Shown: in pieces, positions 10,963-23,239 of the stretch | How the letters are laid out: each line of letters begins with the position of its first letter | Numbering within the stretch: the stretch's first letter is position 1 | Assembly: GCA_023053685.1 (NCBI GenBank) | Contig: JALIGW010000063.1 | Location: 434,001-498,000, forward strand | Direction of reading: 5' to 3' | Source: Diadophis punctatus similis | Taxonomy: Eukaryota > Chordata > Lepidosauria > Squamata > Dipsadidae | Length of the DNA: 64,000 nt | Notes under the pieces: generated by a model | Databases searched by the model: none | What the model saw: the letters and a program-made list of their open reading frames with translations, nothing else | Told to the model about the DNA's origin: nothing | Translations under genes and position numbers: made by a program

Positions 10963-12151
10963 GTGGGGAAAATATTGATGCCTTTTCTCTTTTTCCCAAA
11001 GAATTAGGACCCATTTCAAGTGGACTAAACCTAGTCAAAAAGTTGGGTAACCTTCACAGGGAATTGAACATGTGGAGTAAAACTTTTATAATTTTCTTAG
11101 ACAAATAGGGAGGCCTCAGTTCTATTGACCAAGCAATCCTTCAGATGCTATAACGCTGAGTACTGTTGTAAGCTGATTCAGCTATATCCAAAATGAGATT
11201 TGGGGTGCTTATTATTTAAGACACAAATCATTGCCATTTAATATCCTTTCTGCAATTTAACACCATAAAAACAGGTGCCTCATATGCTGAAGATTGTCAT
11301 GTTAATAGCTTCTGGTACACTTGTTCCTTGTCTTCAAATATCAAAGATGAAGCAATTCTGTTGATTTCAGGTTTGGGCTGAATCCAATGAAATGGAATCA
11401 AGATTGAATGGAAGTCCTGTTGGTTCAATTGGGAAATAAGTTTTATTTTGTCCTGGTTGGAGTCAGGGTCTTCTAAAATTGCAGGTCCATAGTCTGTAAA
11501 GTTTTTAATCAGTTGAGACCACAGTTATACATGCCTCTCTTTAACCCCACTGGGATAGTGGAATTGAGGAAGGAGGTCCAAGGCTTTCAGTTCACATGAA
11601 ATTATAATGACTGGTCTGATGTGAGCTTATTTATTCATTTATTCATTGCATTTATTTGCTGCCCATGATAATGGCTTGAAAACTGAAGTACTGAAGCATG
11701 ATTTTGGTGGGGAAAAAATAAAAAATCCTGATATGAGAAGCAATAAGGGACAATTTCAAGGGAAATATTACTTAGATTTTGGCATTGGCTTTTAAGAGTG
11801 CACTTCATCTGAAATTCCCTTGAATGCAATTGTTTATCTTGATTGTTAGCTACCTTAGGACACACTGAGCTGCTCCAAATCAAACTAATAATAAATATGA
11901 ATGTGTGTTTCTCTGTGAGTTTTTGTCACTTGATTGTAGTCTTTCAACAGAAAGGAACTTGTGTTGGATATGCCTTTCCCACATAGGGCTCATACATGCC
12001 TGACTCATCCTTTTGAGGGACACGTTCTCCTGAACTCACCTCACCTCCATCTCCCCTCACTATAGATTTAGAGACTAGTAAGTTGATTTTAATTTTAGTT
12101 TAAATTTAGTTCACAAGCATGGCAGCCATATACATATACATACATATATAC

Positions 12152-12319
12152 CAGTGGTGGGTTTCTACCAGTTCGCCCCGGTTCGGGCGAACTGGTAGCA
12201 GTGGCGCACGAAGGCTCTGCCCACCCACCCGGACGTCATCATGGACATTCTGCGTATGCGCAGAAGCATCACACATGCGTTCCCAAACCAGTAGCAAAGG
12301 TAAGTGAAATCTACCACTG
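12152..12319. mobile_element. Short hAT-type MITE with 8-bp target duplication
   Basis: Ends are cagtggtgggtttctacc and, in reverse, cagtggtagatttcactt. Flanking octamers are both atatatac (12144-12151 and 12320-12327), the duplication length of hAT transposons. Only 168 bp long, non-coding. The flank is AT-rich, so chance identity of the octamer is possible but unlikely. Confidence 0.7.
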
Positions 12320-12332
12320 ATATATACATAGC

Positions 12333-12501
<169 letters not shown>

Positions 12502-12642
12502 ACATAGCATATATGAACATCTTTATTTTTTTTACATATATATATGAACATCTTTAAGGTTAACAGCCCTTATTTGTAAGGAAATTTTCCCATTTGTCTT
12601 AACTGGAAGATAATTTTGGTCTGCTTTCAAAGATAATTTACA

Positions 12643-12647
12643 AAGAT

Positions 12648-12678
<31 letters not shown>

Positions 12679-12712
12679 TTTGCTGTTCTTATATGCCGCC
12701 CTACTCCCTGGG
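12643..12712 (-). mobile_element. L3-like LINE tail with TTTA repeat
   Basis: Nine or so TTTA units followed by gttcttatatgccgccctac, the same junction seen at 29845 and 57120. Only the extreme 3' end of the LINE is present. Confidence 0.6.
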
Positions 12713-13353
12713 GATAATTCAAATATAAGAATAAACCTTTTATTCATATCCATTTCATGTATTCATAATCATTTTTATACTCATATCTGTTATCTAATAC
12801 ATGCTTGATGAAACAAATAAATAAATAAACAGCTTTGCAATGTTTTACGTACTTTAAAAAAAAAACCTTTCCAGATCCTACTAGTCAGAATTTTCTTTCT
12901 TCATCACAGTTTTATTCTAATAAATCTAATGGAATAAAAATTTAATAAATCTTTTACAGTAAAGTTTACTTTACAATTTAGTATGAGTGGATATCTTATT
13001 TTAAAATCATGCCTATATGAAGAATGGAGGAATGTGTTAATTCCACTGTGAGGTGGAAACCCCTGGTTGTTACTTGATGCTTAAATCTTTTTTCAATTTC
13101 AACCCTCCAGACCTTATAAAAATAGAAAGGTACTTTTGTTTGCAATCCGATATGACTCAAGAAAAAAAGAGGAACTAAATGAGGCATCTGCCTGCAATTG
13201 TATCTCATGTAACCATTGGGGAGTATTCAGAGATTTCATATTTGCCTATGTGAAACCCGGAGACTACTTAGCTAATGCCAATATCTACCTCCATCTTACA
13301 TGGATGATGAGTCTCAACATATTTTCTTTGGCATTTCTTGTTTTTCTTCTCAG

Positions 13354-13480
13354 TCTCTGCCTCAGTCCAAATGTGTGGAAAAATGTCAGCCTGGATTTGT
13401 CAAGAAGGCTCGAGAAGGAGAGCCAGTTTGCTGCTATGACTGCATTCCTTGTCCAGAGGGGACCATCTCAACTCAGGAAG
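13354..13480 (+). CDS. V2R-1 exon 5: cysteine-rich linker
   Basis: Acceptor cttctcag precedes 13354 and donor gtgggtga follows 13480, leaving phase 1. It encodes [17 protein letters not shown] and [12 protein letters not shown], which holds six of the nine cysteines of the NCD3G domain that couples the ligand domain to the membrane domain; the other three lie at the start of exon 6. Confidence 0.92.
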
Positions 13481-14900
13481 GTGGGTGACATCATAGGGAA
13501 ACTTTCTGAATTCATCCAGAGCACTTGTATCAATATACATCTTGAAGACATATATAAGTTTGATGGTTTTGTTCTTATTTTCATTGTGTCCAATTTCTTC
13601 CCTAATGGGAAGGATAAGAAAAAGATTTTGAAAGATGAGGTAGGAAGAAGTATGTTGTGGATTGGTAGGAAATCTCTCTTTTATTTGCCAGTTTGGATGT
13701 GTCTTTCCATATTTATCTTTCTTAGGAATATCTGAATTCTTTGTTACTTGAGAAATGATTTTAGATCAATGGTTTTGCTCACCTAAACCAACTTTACATT
13801 ATAGGCCCAAAGATACATCAATCAATCATTCATTTAATCAGTTAATCTGTATGAAGATCATAAATCCTTCTAAGATGAAATATCTAATTGAGTTGAAGGA
13901 ACAATGAAAACCAAACAGAGGTTTCACCATAAAATCACCAAGTAGATATTTACTTCCCACCTTTTCTTATCTTTCCAATTTTCTTTGTTGTTAAATAGTG
14001 AGATACAAACAGTTATAACACCAATAAAAAGGGAATATAGTTGTGATTCTGAAAGGGGAAAAAAGACTACATTAATATACAGTGTTGGGATTAAAAGAAA
14101 CAGAAAGGAGGGGGGAAAGGAGAACTAATAAAAGACCAATCTACTTAATATCCATTGATACCAATGTTGAATTCATTCTCTCTTTAAATTTGTTGCCAAG
14201 TCTAGAGAGAATGGAAATATATATTCCTTCACCTTCTCATTTTTACAGGTTGAAAAGACTTTGCAGATAACAAACTCAGTTCCTCTTCTTGAATTCCTTC
14301 ATGAATTAATCTTCCTTTAAAATCTCTTTCCTTTCAAATTTATTGATCAAATTTATATGGTTGTCTATTTCACACAAAGTGATTCTTGGTGGCATACAAT
14401 TAAACCACAAATTAAAAAAACTAAACATTGAGATATAAATGCTAAGAAAGCAAGAGAGGAGCACATCAAGATGCTACCTGCAATGCAACCAGCACACAGG
14501 GGATCACCAAGGCTGTTGAAAGAGTCACATTTTAAGGGATTTCTAGAAGACCTCACATTCTGGAGATACTCTACATTTTAGGGTTGTTAATTGTTTTCCT
14601 TTTCCTTGAAGAAGGGGCTGGGACACTTGCTCTGAAGTAGGCAGTTGTGCCCTTCCTACTAAAGAGGCTCTCCATGGATCCAACCATGTTAGACAACTTT
14701 TATTTTCTGTTCTATAATTTTAGAGCTGTTCATTGAGAGCATGGTTGGTCGGTCAATCATCCGTAACTAAGTTTAAACATTTGTGGGATAAACATATGTC
14801 CATCATCTGAAAAAAAAGTAAATAAATAAGAAAACAAAACAAAAAAGCCTCAAAGGGCAGACTCGATGGAACACTGGGTCTTTTTCTGCCGTCAGTTTTC
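13481..14900 (+). other. V2R-1 intron 5, proximal part, nothing recognised
   Basis: AT-rich sequence with no identifiable repeat. Bases 13975-14190 resemble V2R-2 intron 5 (32150-32345; shared atcttcccaatttc-like and aatctactyaatatcca stretches). Confidence 0.6.
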
Positions 14901-14924
14901 TGTTTCTATCTTTTTATCCCATAC

Positions 14925-15165
14925 TCAAATTTGCTGCTCTTGAAAACCACCTGGAATTTACAAATGGTGCAGAATGCAAAGGCATGCACAGTGTTATGTT
15001 TCCATGTGTTGTTCCATAGGGCACCGCTATTGTGCAGGCTCCACAGGATCCCAGTTTCTTCCCAAGTGCAATTAAATTCACCTTCAAAACCCTACATGAG
15101 AACAGAACCGGGGTATCTGCAGGGCTTCCTCTTCTTGAGGATATCTGCTTGCCCCCCAACACAGC
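14925..15165 (+). mobile_element. Degenerate LINE (L3/CR1 group) RT C-terminal fragment
   Basis: Broken translation shows VQNAKA, then RAPLLCRLHRIPVSSQVQ and EPGYLQG in shifted frames, which correspond to the VQNAA, RLHWLPV and GPGYL landmarks of the L3-like LINE tail at 29985-30420. Old and heavily mutated. Confidence 0.45.
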
Positions 15166-15628
15166 AGATATAATTGGAAATGAAAGGTCTGTTATCTAAA
15201 AGATTCCAACTTTATGGGTCCTTAGATGCCTGCTTTTTCTGGTGCAGCTCCTCCCCCATTGGACCCACCTCCCCTTGAAATTCAACAGGCCCCCATCCTC
15301 TTAAACTTCTGGAGATTTGCTACTTCTCCCAACCATTGGAATAAAGTAAAGGTAAACCATTTGGGATAAGGTAAGGTCAGTGCAAGATAGGAATCTGGGA
15401 GTTTACCTCAGAGAAGGGAGCTTGTGGCACCAGATAGTTCTTTTAATTTAATTTTGTTGTTGTTCTTGTTTTTATAGCTGTATGTATTGGTTTTCATTTT
15501 GTTTTGTTTGCTGGAGTGTAAGTATATTCCATTTACTGAGACTTACCTGACTTTCACTTTCACATCTTATCCAAAGCATTTCTGGAAATTTGAAAGACTA
15601 TAAAAGAAATATTACTTTGTTTTCTCAG

Positions 15629-16533
15629 ATACTAACAAATGCACCAAGTGCCCAGATGATCAACATCCAACCGAGAACAGAGTCCAATGTATACCCAAAA
15701 GAATAACCTTTCTGTCCTATGAAGAACATCTGGGCATCATCCTGGTCTCCTTTGCTCTACTCCTCTTCCTAACCACAAGCCTTGTTTTAATCATATTCCT
15801 TAAATTCCCAGAAACTCCCATTGTCAAAACCAACAACCGGGACCTCTCTTACATCCTCCTGGTTTCTCTCCTGCTTTGTTTTTTGTCCTCCTTTCTCTTC
15901 ATTGGCCAGCCAAGGAAAGCCACCTGTCTTCTCCGACAAACGGTTTTCAGCATTGTCTTCTCAGTAGCTGTGTCTTCTGTGTTGGCCAAAACTATCATGG
16001 TGGTGCTGGCTTTCTTGGCCTCAAAACCAGGAAACAGGATGAGAAGATGGTTAGGAAAGAGCTTGGCCAACTCCATCATCCTTTCTTGTTCTGCTGTGCA
16101 AATTATCATCTGTGCCATGTGGCTTGGAGTTTCTCCCCCATTCCCTGATTCTGACATACACTCCCAGCCTGGAGAGATCATCCTTCAGTGCAACGAAGGC
16201 TGTGTTGCCATGTTTTATGTTGTCCTTGGATACATGGGTTTCCTAGCTGTCATTTGCTTCATGATGGCTTTCTTGGCCAGGAACCTTCCCGGGGCCTTCA
16301 ATGAAGCCAAGCTAATCACCTTCAGCATGTTGGTCTTCTGCAGCGTCTGGGTCTCTTTCCTGCCCACCTACCTGAGCACCAAAGGAAAGTCCATGGTGGC
16401 CGTGCAGGTCTTCTCCATCTTGGCCTCCAGTGCTGGGCTTCTGGGATGCATCTTCTTCCCCAAGTGCTACATTATCATCCTGAGACCAGATCTAAACACT
16501 AAGGAGCATCTAATGATAAAAGTAGGGAACTGA
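15629..16533 (+). CDS. V2R-1 exon 6: seven-transmembrane domain
   Basis: Acceptor ttttctcag precedes 15629; the exon enters in phase 1 and ends at TGA 16531-16533, 301 codons. It starts with the last three linker cysteines ([11 protein letters not shown]). The membrane region shows [69 protein letters not shown] and the tail [16 protein letters not shown]. These are class C receptor signatures, including the KAT-CLLRQ intracellular loop and the FNEAK segment before membrane helix 6. Confidence 0.94.
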
Positions 16534-16640
16534 TAATGAAATTGTTTCTTGGGCTCATAACTTTTAATTATCCGTTATTATTGGGTTTTTATGCTTCCTT
16601 TGCATTTATTTGACAACTTATGTTTATTAAAACTGAAGGA

Positions 16641-16646
16641 AATAAA
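16641..16646 (+). terminator. V2R-1 polyadenylation signal
   Basis: AATAAA 108 bases after the stop codon. The 3' untranslated region aligns with that of V2R-2, whose AATAAA is at 33454-33459. Confidence 0.55.
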
Positions 16647-16649
16647 TAT

Positions 16650-17878
16650 GTGAGGTTTGTTTATGAAATGAAAATTCAAGATAATCATCAAATACATTAA
16701 TAATAAACAAATAAACAAATAGATAGGTAATATTTATGTTTTTTAAACTGTTGGTAGTCCTACTTTTCCTCAGCACACATGTCAACCAATATTTGGCTTA
16801 AGCAACTCTTCAAGAGAAGAGACATTAGAGTCATCTCCTGGCCTTTATAGTGCTCTACGCTTGGCAGGTATCTCCAAAGTTAACTAGTGAGGTCTCAATC
16901 TCATCCCTTTCATGGTTCTTTATGAATTGGCATTTCCATTCCTTCAAGTTATGGGTTCTACTGGGGAGAAGAGAGTTAATGAAGATGACTTCAACTTCAA
17001 CCTCTCTCACTGGTGTTGGTGCTCCTTCTCTTTCTCCTGATGTGCTCTTTCTCAGCAATCTCCATTCATTGAAGCTCCAGATCAAGTTCCATCTTCTTCA
17101 TGGCTTCCTCTCTCATAGCCTCCAGTTCCAGCTTCTCTGGGCTGAGATGCTGAACAGACTTTCTGCCTTCTAGTGAGGCATTTCCAATAGAAGACATTTA
17201 TTTATAGCCTTTAACTTCCTGACAGGTTTGACATATTTGTATTCAAGTCAATCTGACTGAAGAGGATTGAAGATAAATTTCATCCTAGTTTCATTTGGGG
17301 AGTCAGCCAAGCTGAGGCAGGTACAAGATGGCTATGGGTCAACTCCTGGATTTAAATGAAAATCAACTTTACTAAAGGTGTTGAAAGAAGATAAGGTTTC
17401 ACAAAGGGAACGTGGTTAAAAAGGATTAAAAAACCAAAACCTAACACAATTCTCGCCACAGTGAAACAATCAGTTTTCATCTTTCCCAGCTTCATCCCCT
17501 TATTCAGTATTTCAAAGTCTCTCAAAAGATCCCCAAAGTCTTCCCACCTTGTTTTCCATTATTGGCTTTCTGGTAAGTTGACTCTTATGGAGCCCATAAG
17601 GCTGGCTTGATCTTTAAAAGATCAGCTCCTCCTCACTACCCCACTCCTTACCTTGACCCATGTCCCTTGCCTTCCCTTTCTTCTCTGTCTCCCAATCCTC
17701 CCAGCTATATTTTCACCCCAATCATCTGCAAGCATCACATTTTTGCCCATCAATCACTGCCTTAGAACTGGAATCCCAATTGTCCACATTTTATACAGTT
17801 AAAAGGAAAATTTCCCCACAAATTTATTTTAGAAGCAAATCTGTGTCTTCAGTCCAAAATAAACCCAAATAAAACCTA
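16650..17878. other. Intergenic sequence, nothing recognised
   Basis: No gene or clear repeat is seen between V2R-1 and the ATTT array. Open frames of 70 to 107 codons (for example 16850-17173) lack recognisable motifs and splice context. Confidence 0.6.
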
Positions 17879-18010
<132 letters not shown>

Positions 18011-18236
18011 ACCGCCTCATAGTGCAAGCACTCTCTAGGCGGTTTACACCATTAAGCAATGTATATTTATATTGACCCAACAATCTGGGTCCTCATTTTA
18101 CCTACCTCGGAAAGATGGAAGGCCGAGTCAACCCTGAGCCAGTGAGATTTGAACAGCTGAACTCAAATGATCACAGTCAGCTAAAGTAGCCTGCGGTACT
18201 GCTCTCTAACCGCTGCACCACCTCGGCTCTTTAAGT
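18011..18236 (-). mobile_element. tRNA-derived SINE, minus orientation
   Basis: The reverse complement reads gagccgaggtggtgcagcgg through the B-box-like region to tgaggcggtatat. Its tail is TATA plus AAAT repeats, unlike the gctatt tail of the copy at 6501, so it belongs to a second tail subfamily together with 45968-46219. Confidence 0.85.
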
Positions 18237-18598
18237 TTAAATATACTTAAACCTCCACATGCTTCAACAGAAAAGCTCATGTGCTTTTATATTTATTTAC
18301 TGTATATATTTAAATGTAGATGGTGCCAGGCCCCAAAGACTCTTCAGGCTTCACAGATTCAAACATTAGCCACAAGAAAAGTGGAGTAAGAGATAACAAA
18401 GAAAAAAATGGCAAGGATAACAAAAACTAGGATAGGAATGAAAAGGAAACCCACATAATCCAGGGAAGCCTGGGGACTATTTAATGCCTGAACGTGCCTT
18501 AGAGCTGAAATTGCTTCCTACTGAGTTAGAGTCAAAATTTACTTTATTTTGACAGTTAATGCTGAAGGGCTCCACCACAAAAGGTTGATGCAACATAA

Positions 18599-18985
18599 GT
18601 AGTCCTCGACTTACAACCATTCGCTTAGTGACCATTCATAGTTACAACGGCACTGAAAAAAGTGACTTATGCCCATTTTTCACTCTTATGACTGTTGTAG
18701 CATCCCCGTGGTCACGTGATTTACATATGGATGCTTGATAGCTGACAAACATTTACGATGGTCCTGGAATCATTTATCCCCTTTTGCGACCTTCTGACGA
18801 ACAAGGTCAACGGACAGGGAAACCAGATTCACTTAACAACGGTGTTACTAATTTGACAACTGCAGTGATTCACTTAACAAATGTGACAAGAAAAGTCATA
18901 AAATGGGACAAACTCTCTTAACAAATGTTTCACTTAGCAACATAAATTTTGGGCTCAATTGTGGTCAGAACTCAAGGACTACCAG
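18599..18985. mobile_element. MITE-like element with GTAGTCCT inverted ends
   Basis: The left end gtagtcctcgacttacaacc and the reverse of the right end (gtagtccttgagttctgacc) form imperfect inverted repeats. The interior is rich in ttcacttaacaa and gtgacttat motifs. A fragment of the same family lies inverted at 2023-2097. No coding capacity. Confidence 0.6.
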
Positions 18986-19126
18986 TCCACAAGGACAAAA
19001 TCAACCTATGTCAAAAACTAGTCATCAGGAATTTGCATAGTTAAAAATAATGTCACACTTGCACACAGAGAATGAGAGAGAGAGAGAGAGAGATAAAGCA
19101 ACATTAGAGAAATAAAGAATGCCTTT

Positions 19127-20010
19127 CACCCCATGTAAGGAAGAAAGGGAGGGAAGGGAGACCCATGCTCCACTGCCAGTCTCTTCCCCACTTAGGGCAC
19201 TGAGGGGAAAAAGCAAAGCCCAGACTTGTCATGTTGCCCATTGAAAAGTCCCAGGAAAGAGGTGGGGATCTGTGGGAACCCTTCACCCCTCATTCTGGGA
19301 AGACACTAATGTGGTTTATGGGCTTTGGAGTTGCATTTTAAGAGAAAGCAGCCAAGGGGGGTTTGTGAAGGTTCAGTTTGTCTTTCGTGTTTCCAGGAAA
19401 GGCTCCTGTCTGGGGGAAGCCATGCAGGGCCTTTGTCTCCAAAGGGGGATCCGGCATTGCTCAGGAGGAGAAGGCGAGGGGAGGGTCTCCCTGGAGGGAC
19501 CCTCTGAGGCTCTGAGAAAGGGGCATCCTGGGGGTCCTTCGTGGTCCCTGAAGATCCTCCAGCTGGGTTCTCCTGGGCAGCCGCTGCTCCCACTTGCCAA
19601 AGGGCCTCCACTGAAGGAGAATCTCTTCAGGGCAGCCATTTTAAGGTGGGGGAGGGACCCTTCCAGGACTTCAGCCTCCCCTCCCTCTGCATTTCAGGGA
19701 AGTTTTTTTCTCTTTCTCATCACACTAAAACCTTTTAATTTTATACTTATTTGAAACCCTCCCTCCCCTGCTTTGTCTTTCTTTCTCCAACCTCTTCACC
19801 ATGAGGCTGATTGGTGGCTGAGTTTCTCAGCAACCATTGCCTCTTCCCCTCTTGTTTGATTGGCTGCTGCTGGGTAGCCATGACGACATGGGCAGGCCAG
19901 GACTAGGGGCAGCCACTAAGGAGAGAGAGGGGCGGGGTTTTTGTCTTCCCTCAGAACTGGAGGAGTTAAAGGGGAAATCTTCTCTCTTTTAGGAAACTCT
20001 GATTAGATGC
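19127..20010. other. GC-rich island, unidentified
   Basis: Clearly more GC-rich than its flanks, with several overlapping open frames on both strands (for example 19272-19754 plus, 19306-19611 minus) but none with recognisable motifs. It could be the 5' region of an unknown transcription unit or a fragment of a GC-rich transposon. A similar patch is at 33840-34180. Confidence 0.4.
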
Positions 20011-20166
20011 AACCCAGAGTAGGAAAAAATGAAACAATATTGTAAAAATGAAGGAAAATCTAAGACTTTGCCAGGAGGAAAATAGGAAACAAAAAGTAAA
20101 AACAGATAAAAAGGAGGACGTTGCAATGAAGTTGGACATTAGAGGAAATAGTGTGGATAAAGATTT

Positions 20167-20362
20167 GCAATGCCTCAGTGGTTAGAGTGCAGTATTGCAG
20201 GCTACTTCTGCTGATTGCCAGCTGCCTGCAGTTCGAATCTCACCAGGCTCAAGGTTGTCTCAGCCTTCCACCCTTCTGAGGAAGGTAAATGAGGACCCAA
20301 ATTGTTGGGAGCAATATGCTGACTCTGTAAATGCTTAAAGAGGGCTGTAAAAGTGGTATAAT
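20167..20362 (+). mobile_element. tRNA-derived SINE
   Basis: Has tcagtggttagagtgcagta (A-box side), a perfect B-box-like gttcgaatc at 20231-20239, then ggctcaaggttgtctcagcc and aatgaggacccaaattgttg. The tail is eroded. Confidence 0.82.
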
Positions 20363-20379
20363 TGGCTTAATGAAAATAA

Positions 20380-20870
20380 ATATCAAAAAATTCTATGATT
20401 ATATGTCATAAACTAAGACAGTATAAACAATAACAAATGTCTACTTTTTCGCATAGACCGGAACAAATTATGGGAATATATACAATTTTACAAGGTTTTA
20501 AAATATTAATCAAGTTGAACAAAAGAACCATTGTTGAAAAGGGGAAAATTGTTTTATCGTAATGATAATAGACTGAATATAATATAATAATAGAAAAGAA
20601 TAAGGAAAATATTGGAAAATATAAGGAAGATAATGATGTAAACAATAACTATATAGAATAAACATGTTTTTGTATCACTAGGCTGTAAAAGGATAGTGTC
20701 GACGGGATGGTTGACATCTATGATCAATGTTTTCTATTTTCAAAGATATTTGATACTTTATTTGTATATACATATGTTTACACATGTTTTTATGTTTGTT
20801 GTATGTTTGTTAGTTTTTTTAAAATAATTAATAAAGATTATTTATTAAAAAAAACAAAGTGGCCCCCCTC
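20380..20870 (+). mobile_element. Possible LINE 3' untranslated region with poly(A)
   Basis: AT-rich stretch ending in aataaagatt and a short A-run (about 20847-20857), resembling in composition the block at 52840-53555. It could be an L1-type 3' end; no coding portion remains to confirm. Confidence 0.3.
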
Positions 20871-20904
20871 ACCAAACACAGCCGCTGAAAATGAAGGGAG
20901 ACCA

Positions 20905-22061
20905 CCAGATCCCCCAAAAAGGTTTCTGGGTAGGTATGGCAAGAAATCAGGTCACTCCATCCAACACACTGTGGGCACCGCCACCATCTTGGCTGCAGAT
21001 CTGTCAGACTATTGTTTATTCAATAAATTAAGAAACATTAAAACATTAAAATATAAAGATCTCAATGTTTTCAATGAATATGGAAAGACAACACTGAGAA
21101 CGAGTACAAAGTAAAAACAAAATAATACTTCTGTCTACTCTGTAACTTTCTCCCTATTTACTCAAGAATATAGTTAATAAACTATATAGTCCATAGGCTG
21201 TCACTTTCCTATCTCATAGTCAGCTTTTATTGAAAAATCGATATTTCAAAAAAGAGGGAAATCTAATTTCACTACAGGCACAAATAATTTTAAAATCAGA
21301 TCCAATTTAGAGTTAATACACAAAGATTTAATAGAAAACAAGATCCCACAATGCTCTACTCTTAACATTAGATAGACATTAGATTTAAAGGTACTGATTG
21401 CTTGCTTGGCCATAGAAGACAGGCAGAACTAGTGTCTAAGTGTCAAGAACCTAATGTTGCACCAAACCCAATAGCCCTGGGTGAGCTTCCCCAGAGTATC
21501 TGGAGATAAGAGATCATGATAAAGCGATGCCAAACATCAGTTTCCTTGATGTTGAATATGTTCCTCCAGCATCACTTCTGGGACATGTCCTGACAAGAAG
21601 GACCACAACCACTACAGAAGAGTGCCCCCAGTGGTGTGTCTGTGGTTTTCCAAAACCATGCTTTTTTCCAGCTACACCTGTGCACATGGAACCCTAGAAG
21701 GACATCAGGATCCTGAGAGAAGTTGCTTCTCACTATAATTATCTTCATCACGTTCTTTGAGACCTCTTATGCTACTTCTCCAGTGACTGCCTTTGATGTA
21801 AACTTCAGACTGGAGCAATATGCAAAGGATCTTGCATCTGAAATGAATAAATGCCTTCCGTGTGGCACAAGTTTTGGAACAGGCAGGGGATATTCTCTTG
21901 AATGTACCTTTCTCTCCTTTCCAGGAAAAACTCAGTTTGTTTCTGTCTGAATCAGGAAAGCCACCGATGCTTCCTTCTTGTGAAAGTGTCCGTTTTGCCT
22001 TCATTTCTTTTTGTTGCTCTTGTTTAGAAACAGGAAGAGGACTGATTCAGCCCTATGATTT
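20905..22061 (+). promoter_or_regulatory. V2R-2 conserved upstream block and presumed 5' leader
   Basis: About 1.15 kb aligns with the V2R-4 upstream block (55075-56123): aaatcaggtcactcc / gcagatcac, cttggctgcagatct, ggaaagacaac, then the proximal part shared also with V2R-1. A CTCTCCTTTCCAG acceptor-like site (AG 21923-21924) sits at the same relative place as in V2R-1 and V2R-4. No TATA box stands out. Confidence 0.5.
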
Positions 22062-22273
22062 ATGGATCTCCTACTTCTAATTCTGCTGGTGCCACAGCCG
22101 GTCTCTGGGAGTCATAGAATGAGGTGCCCTCTGAGTTTGGAGCACCACAATGGAAAGAGAAAAATGAGCTTTTACAAGCCAGGAGACCATCTCATTAGTA
22201 TAATCACCTCTGCAACAAAAATAATCAAGAGAACATTTCGTTTCAACGTGGCTCCTTATAGTCAGACTTCCAG
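22062..22273 (+). CDS. V2R-2 exon 1: signal peptide and N-terminus
   Basis: Begins MDLLLLILLVPQPVSG, a signal peptide two residues shorter than that of V2R-1, then SHRMRCPLSLEHHNG and YKPGDHLISII. Donor gtaagtc follows 22273 in phase 2. Confidence 0.88.
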
Positions 22274-22950
22274 GTAAGTCATTCAATGTAATGGAGTTTC
22301 ATTCCCTCCATTTGTAGTTCTAACATTCTTCTTCTTTCCTTCTTCTTTAACTTACTCTATATTGCAGGATCTGACTAATTTCTGGAATCATTTTGATTTC
22401 CATGGCTTCTCTCTTTTCTCTTATAATATCTTGTGGAAGAGACTCAAATCCAAAGATGGGACAGAAAGTAAACCTGAAAAAAAGTCCACATTATTTTCCT
22501 AACCCTGTTCAATCCTGAATTCATGACTTTAATACTGACTTTTATTTAAAGTAGTGATTGTTGTAGATTCCCCTGCCCAGCTCATTTCTACATTTTTATA
22601 ACTGCTCATTGGTATTGGAGCCTTCATACGAACAGAGGATGACTCATTTTTAATATGGCATTTTTTTTTTCAGTTATGTAGTATCCTCGTCATTGTATGA
22701 TGGTTCTAATAAAAATTAGTACTGCTACAAATAATGGCATATTTGTGATTCTTACCCTAGTGGAGAATATACCCATCCCGTATTTCCAATAGTCATTAAA
22801 ATTAAATATTAATGTGTGACTGTAATTTATCTCTGGTGTTGAATGAATAGTCATGGACTCAATAGAATAGTGCAGAAAAACAGAAATATTTTTGAAATAC
22901 TTTTTTTGTTAATGGTAATGATGATAACTTGCCTGTGTTTTTTACACTAG

Positions 22951-23239
22951 GGGAGAAACTTTTAAGGGTAGGCTCTTACACTTCATTTTTGCCATCCAAA
23001 TCACTAACAAGAATCCCCAGCTCCTGCAAAATCTCACACTAGGCTACAACATCCATGACAACCATTTGGACCCAATTGACACTTCAGATGCACTGATGGA
23101 CATTCTCTCTACTGGAGAAGCCAATGTTCCCAACTACGGCTGTGGAAAGAAAGACAACCTATTGGCTCTTCTTGATGCAGCTCACAGGGACTTCTCCATC
23201 CAGATGTCAACATTAGTAGGCACCTACAAAGTCCCACAG
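22951..23239 (+). CDS. V2R-2 exon 2: ligand-binding lobe 1, proximal part
   Basis: Acceptor tttacactag precedes 22951 and donor gtttct follows 23239. The coding sequence includes IFAIQITNKNPQLLQNLTLG and ANVPNYGCGKKDNLLALLDA. Same length as V2R-1 exon 2 (289 bases). Confidence 0.9.

Noticed and set aside
16850..17173. 107-codon plus-strand frame as a gene
   Set aside because: No motif, no splice or promoter context, and overlapping antisense frame of similar quality.
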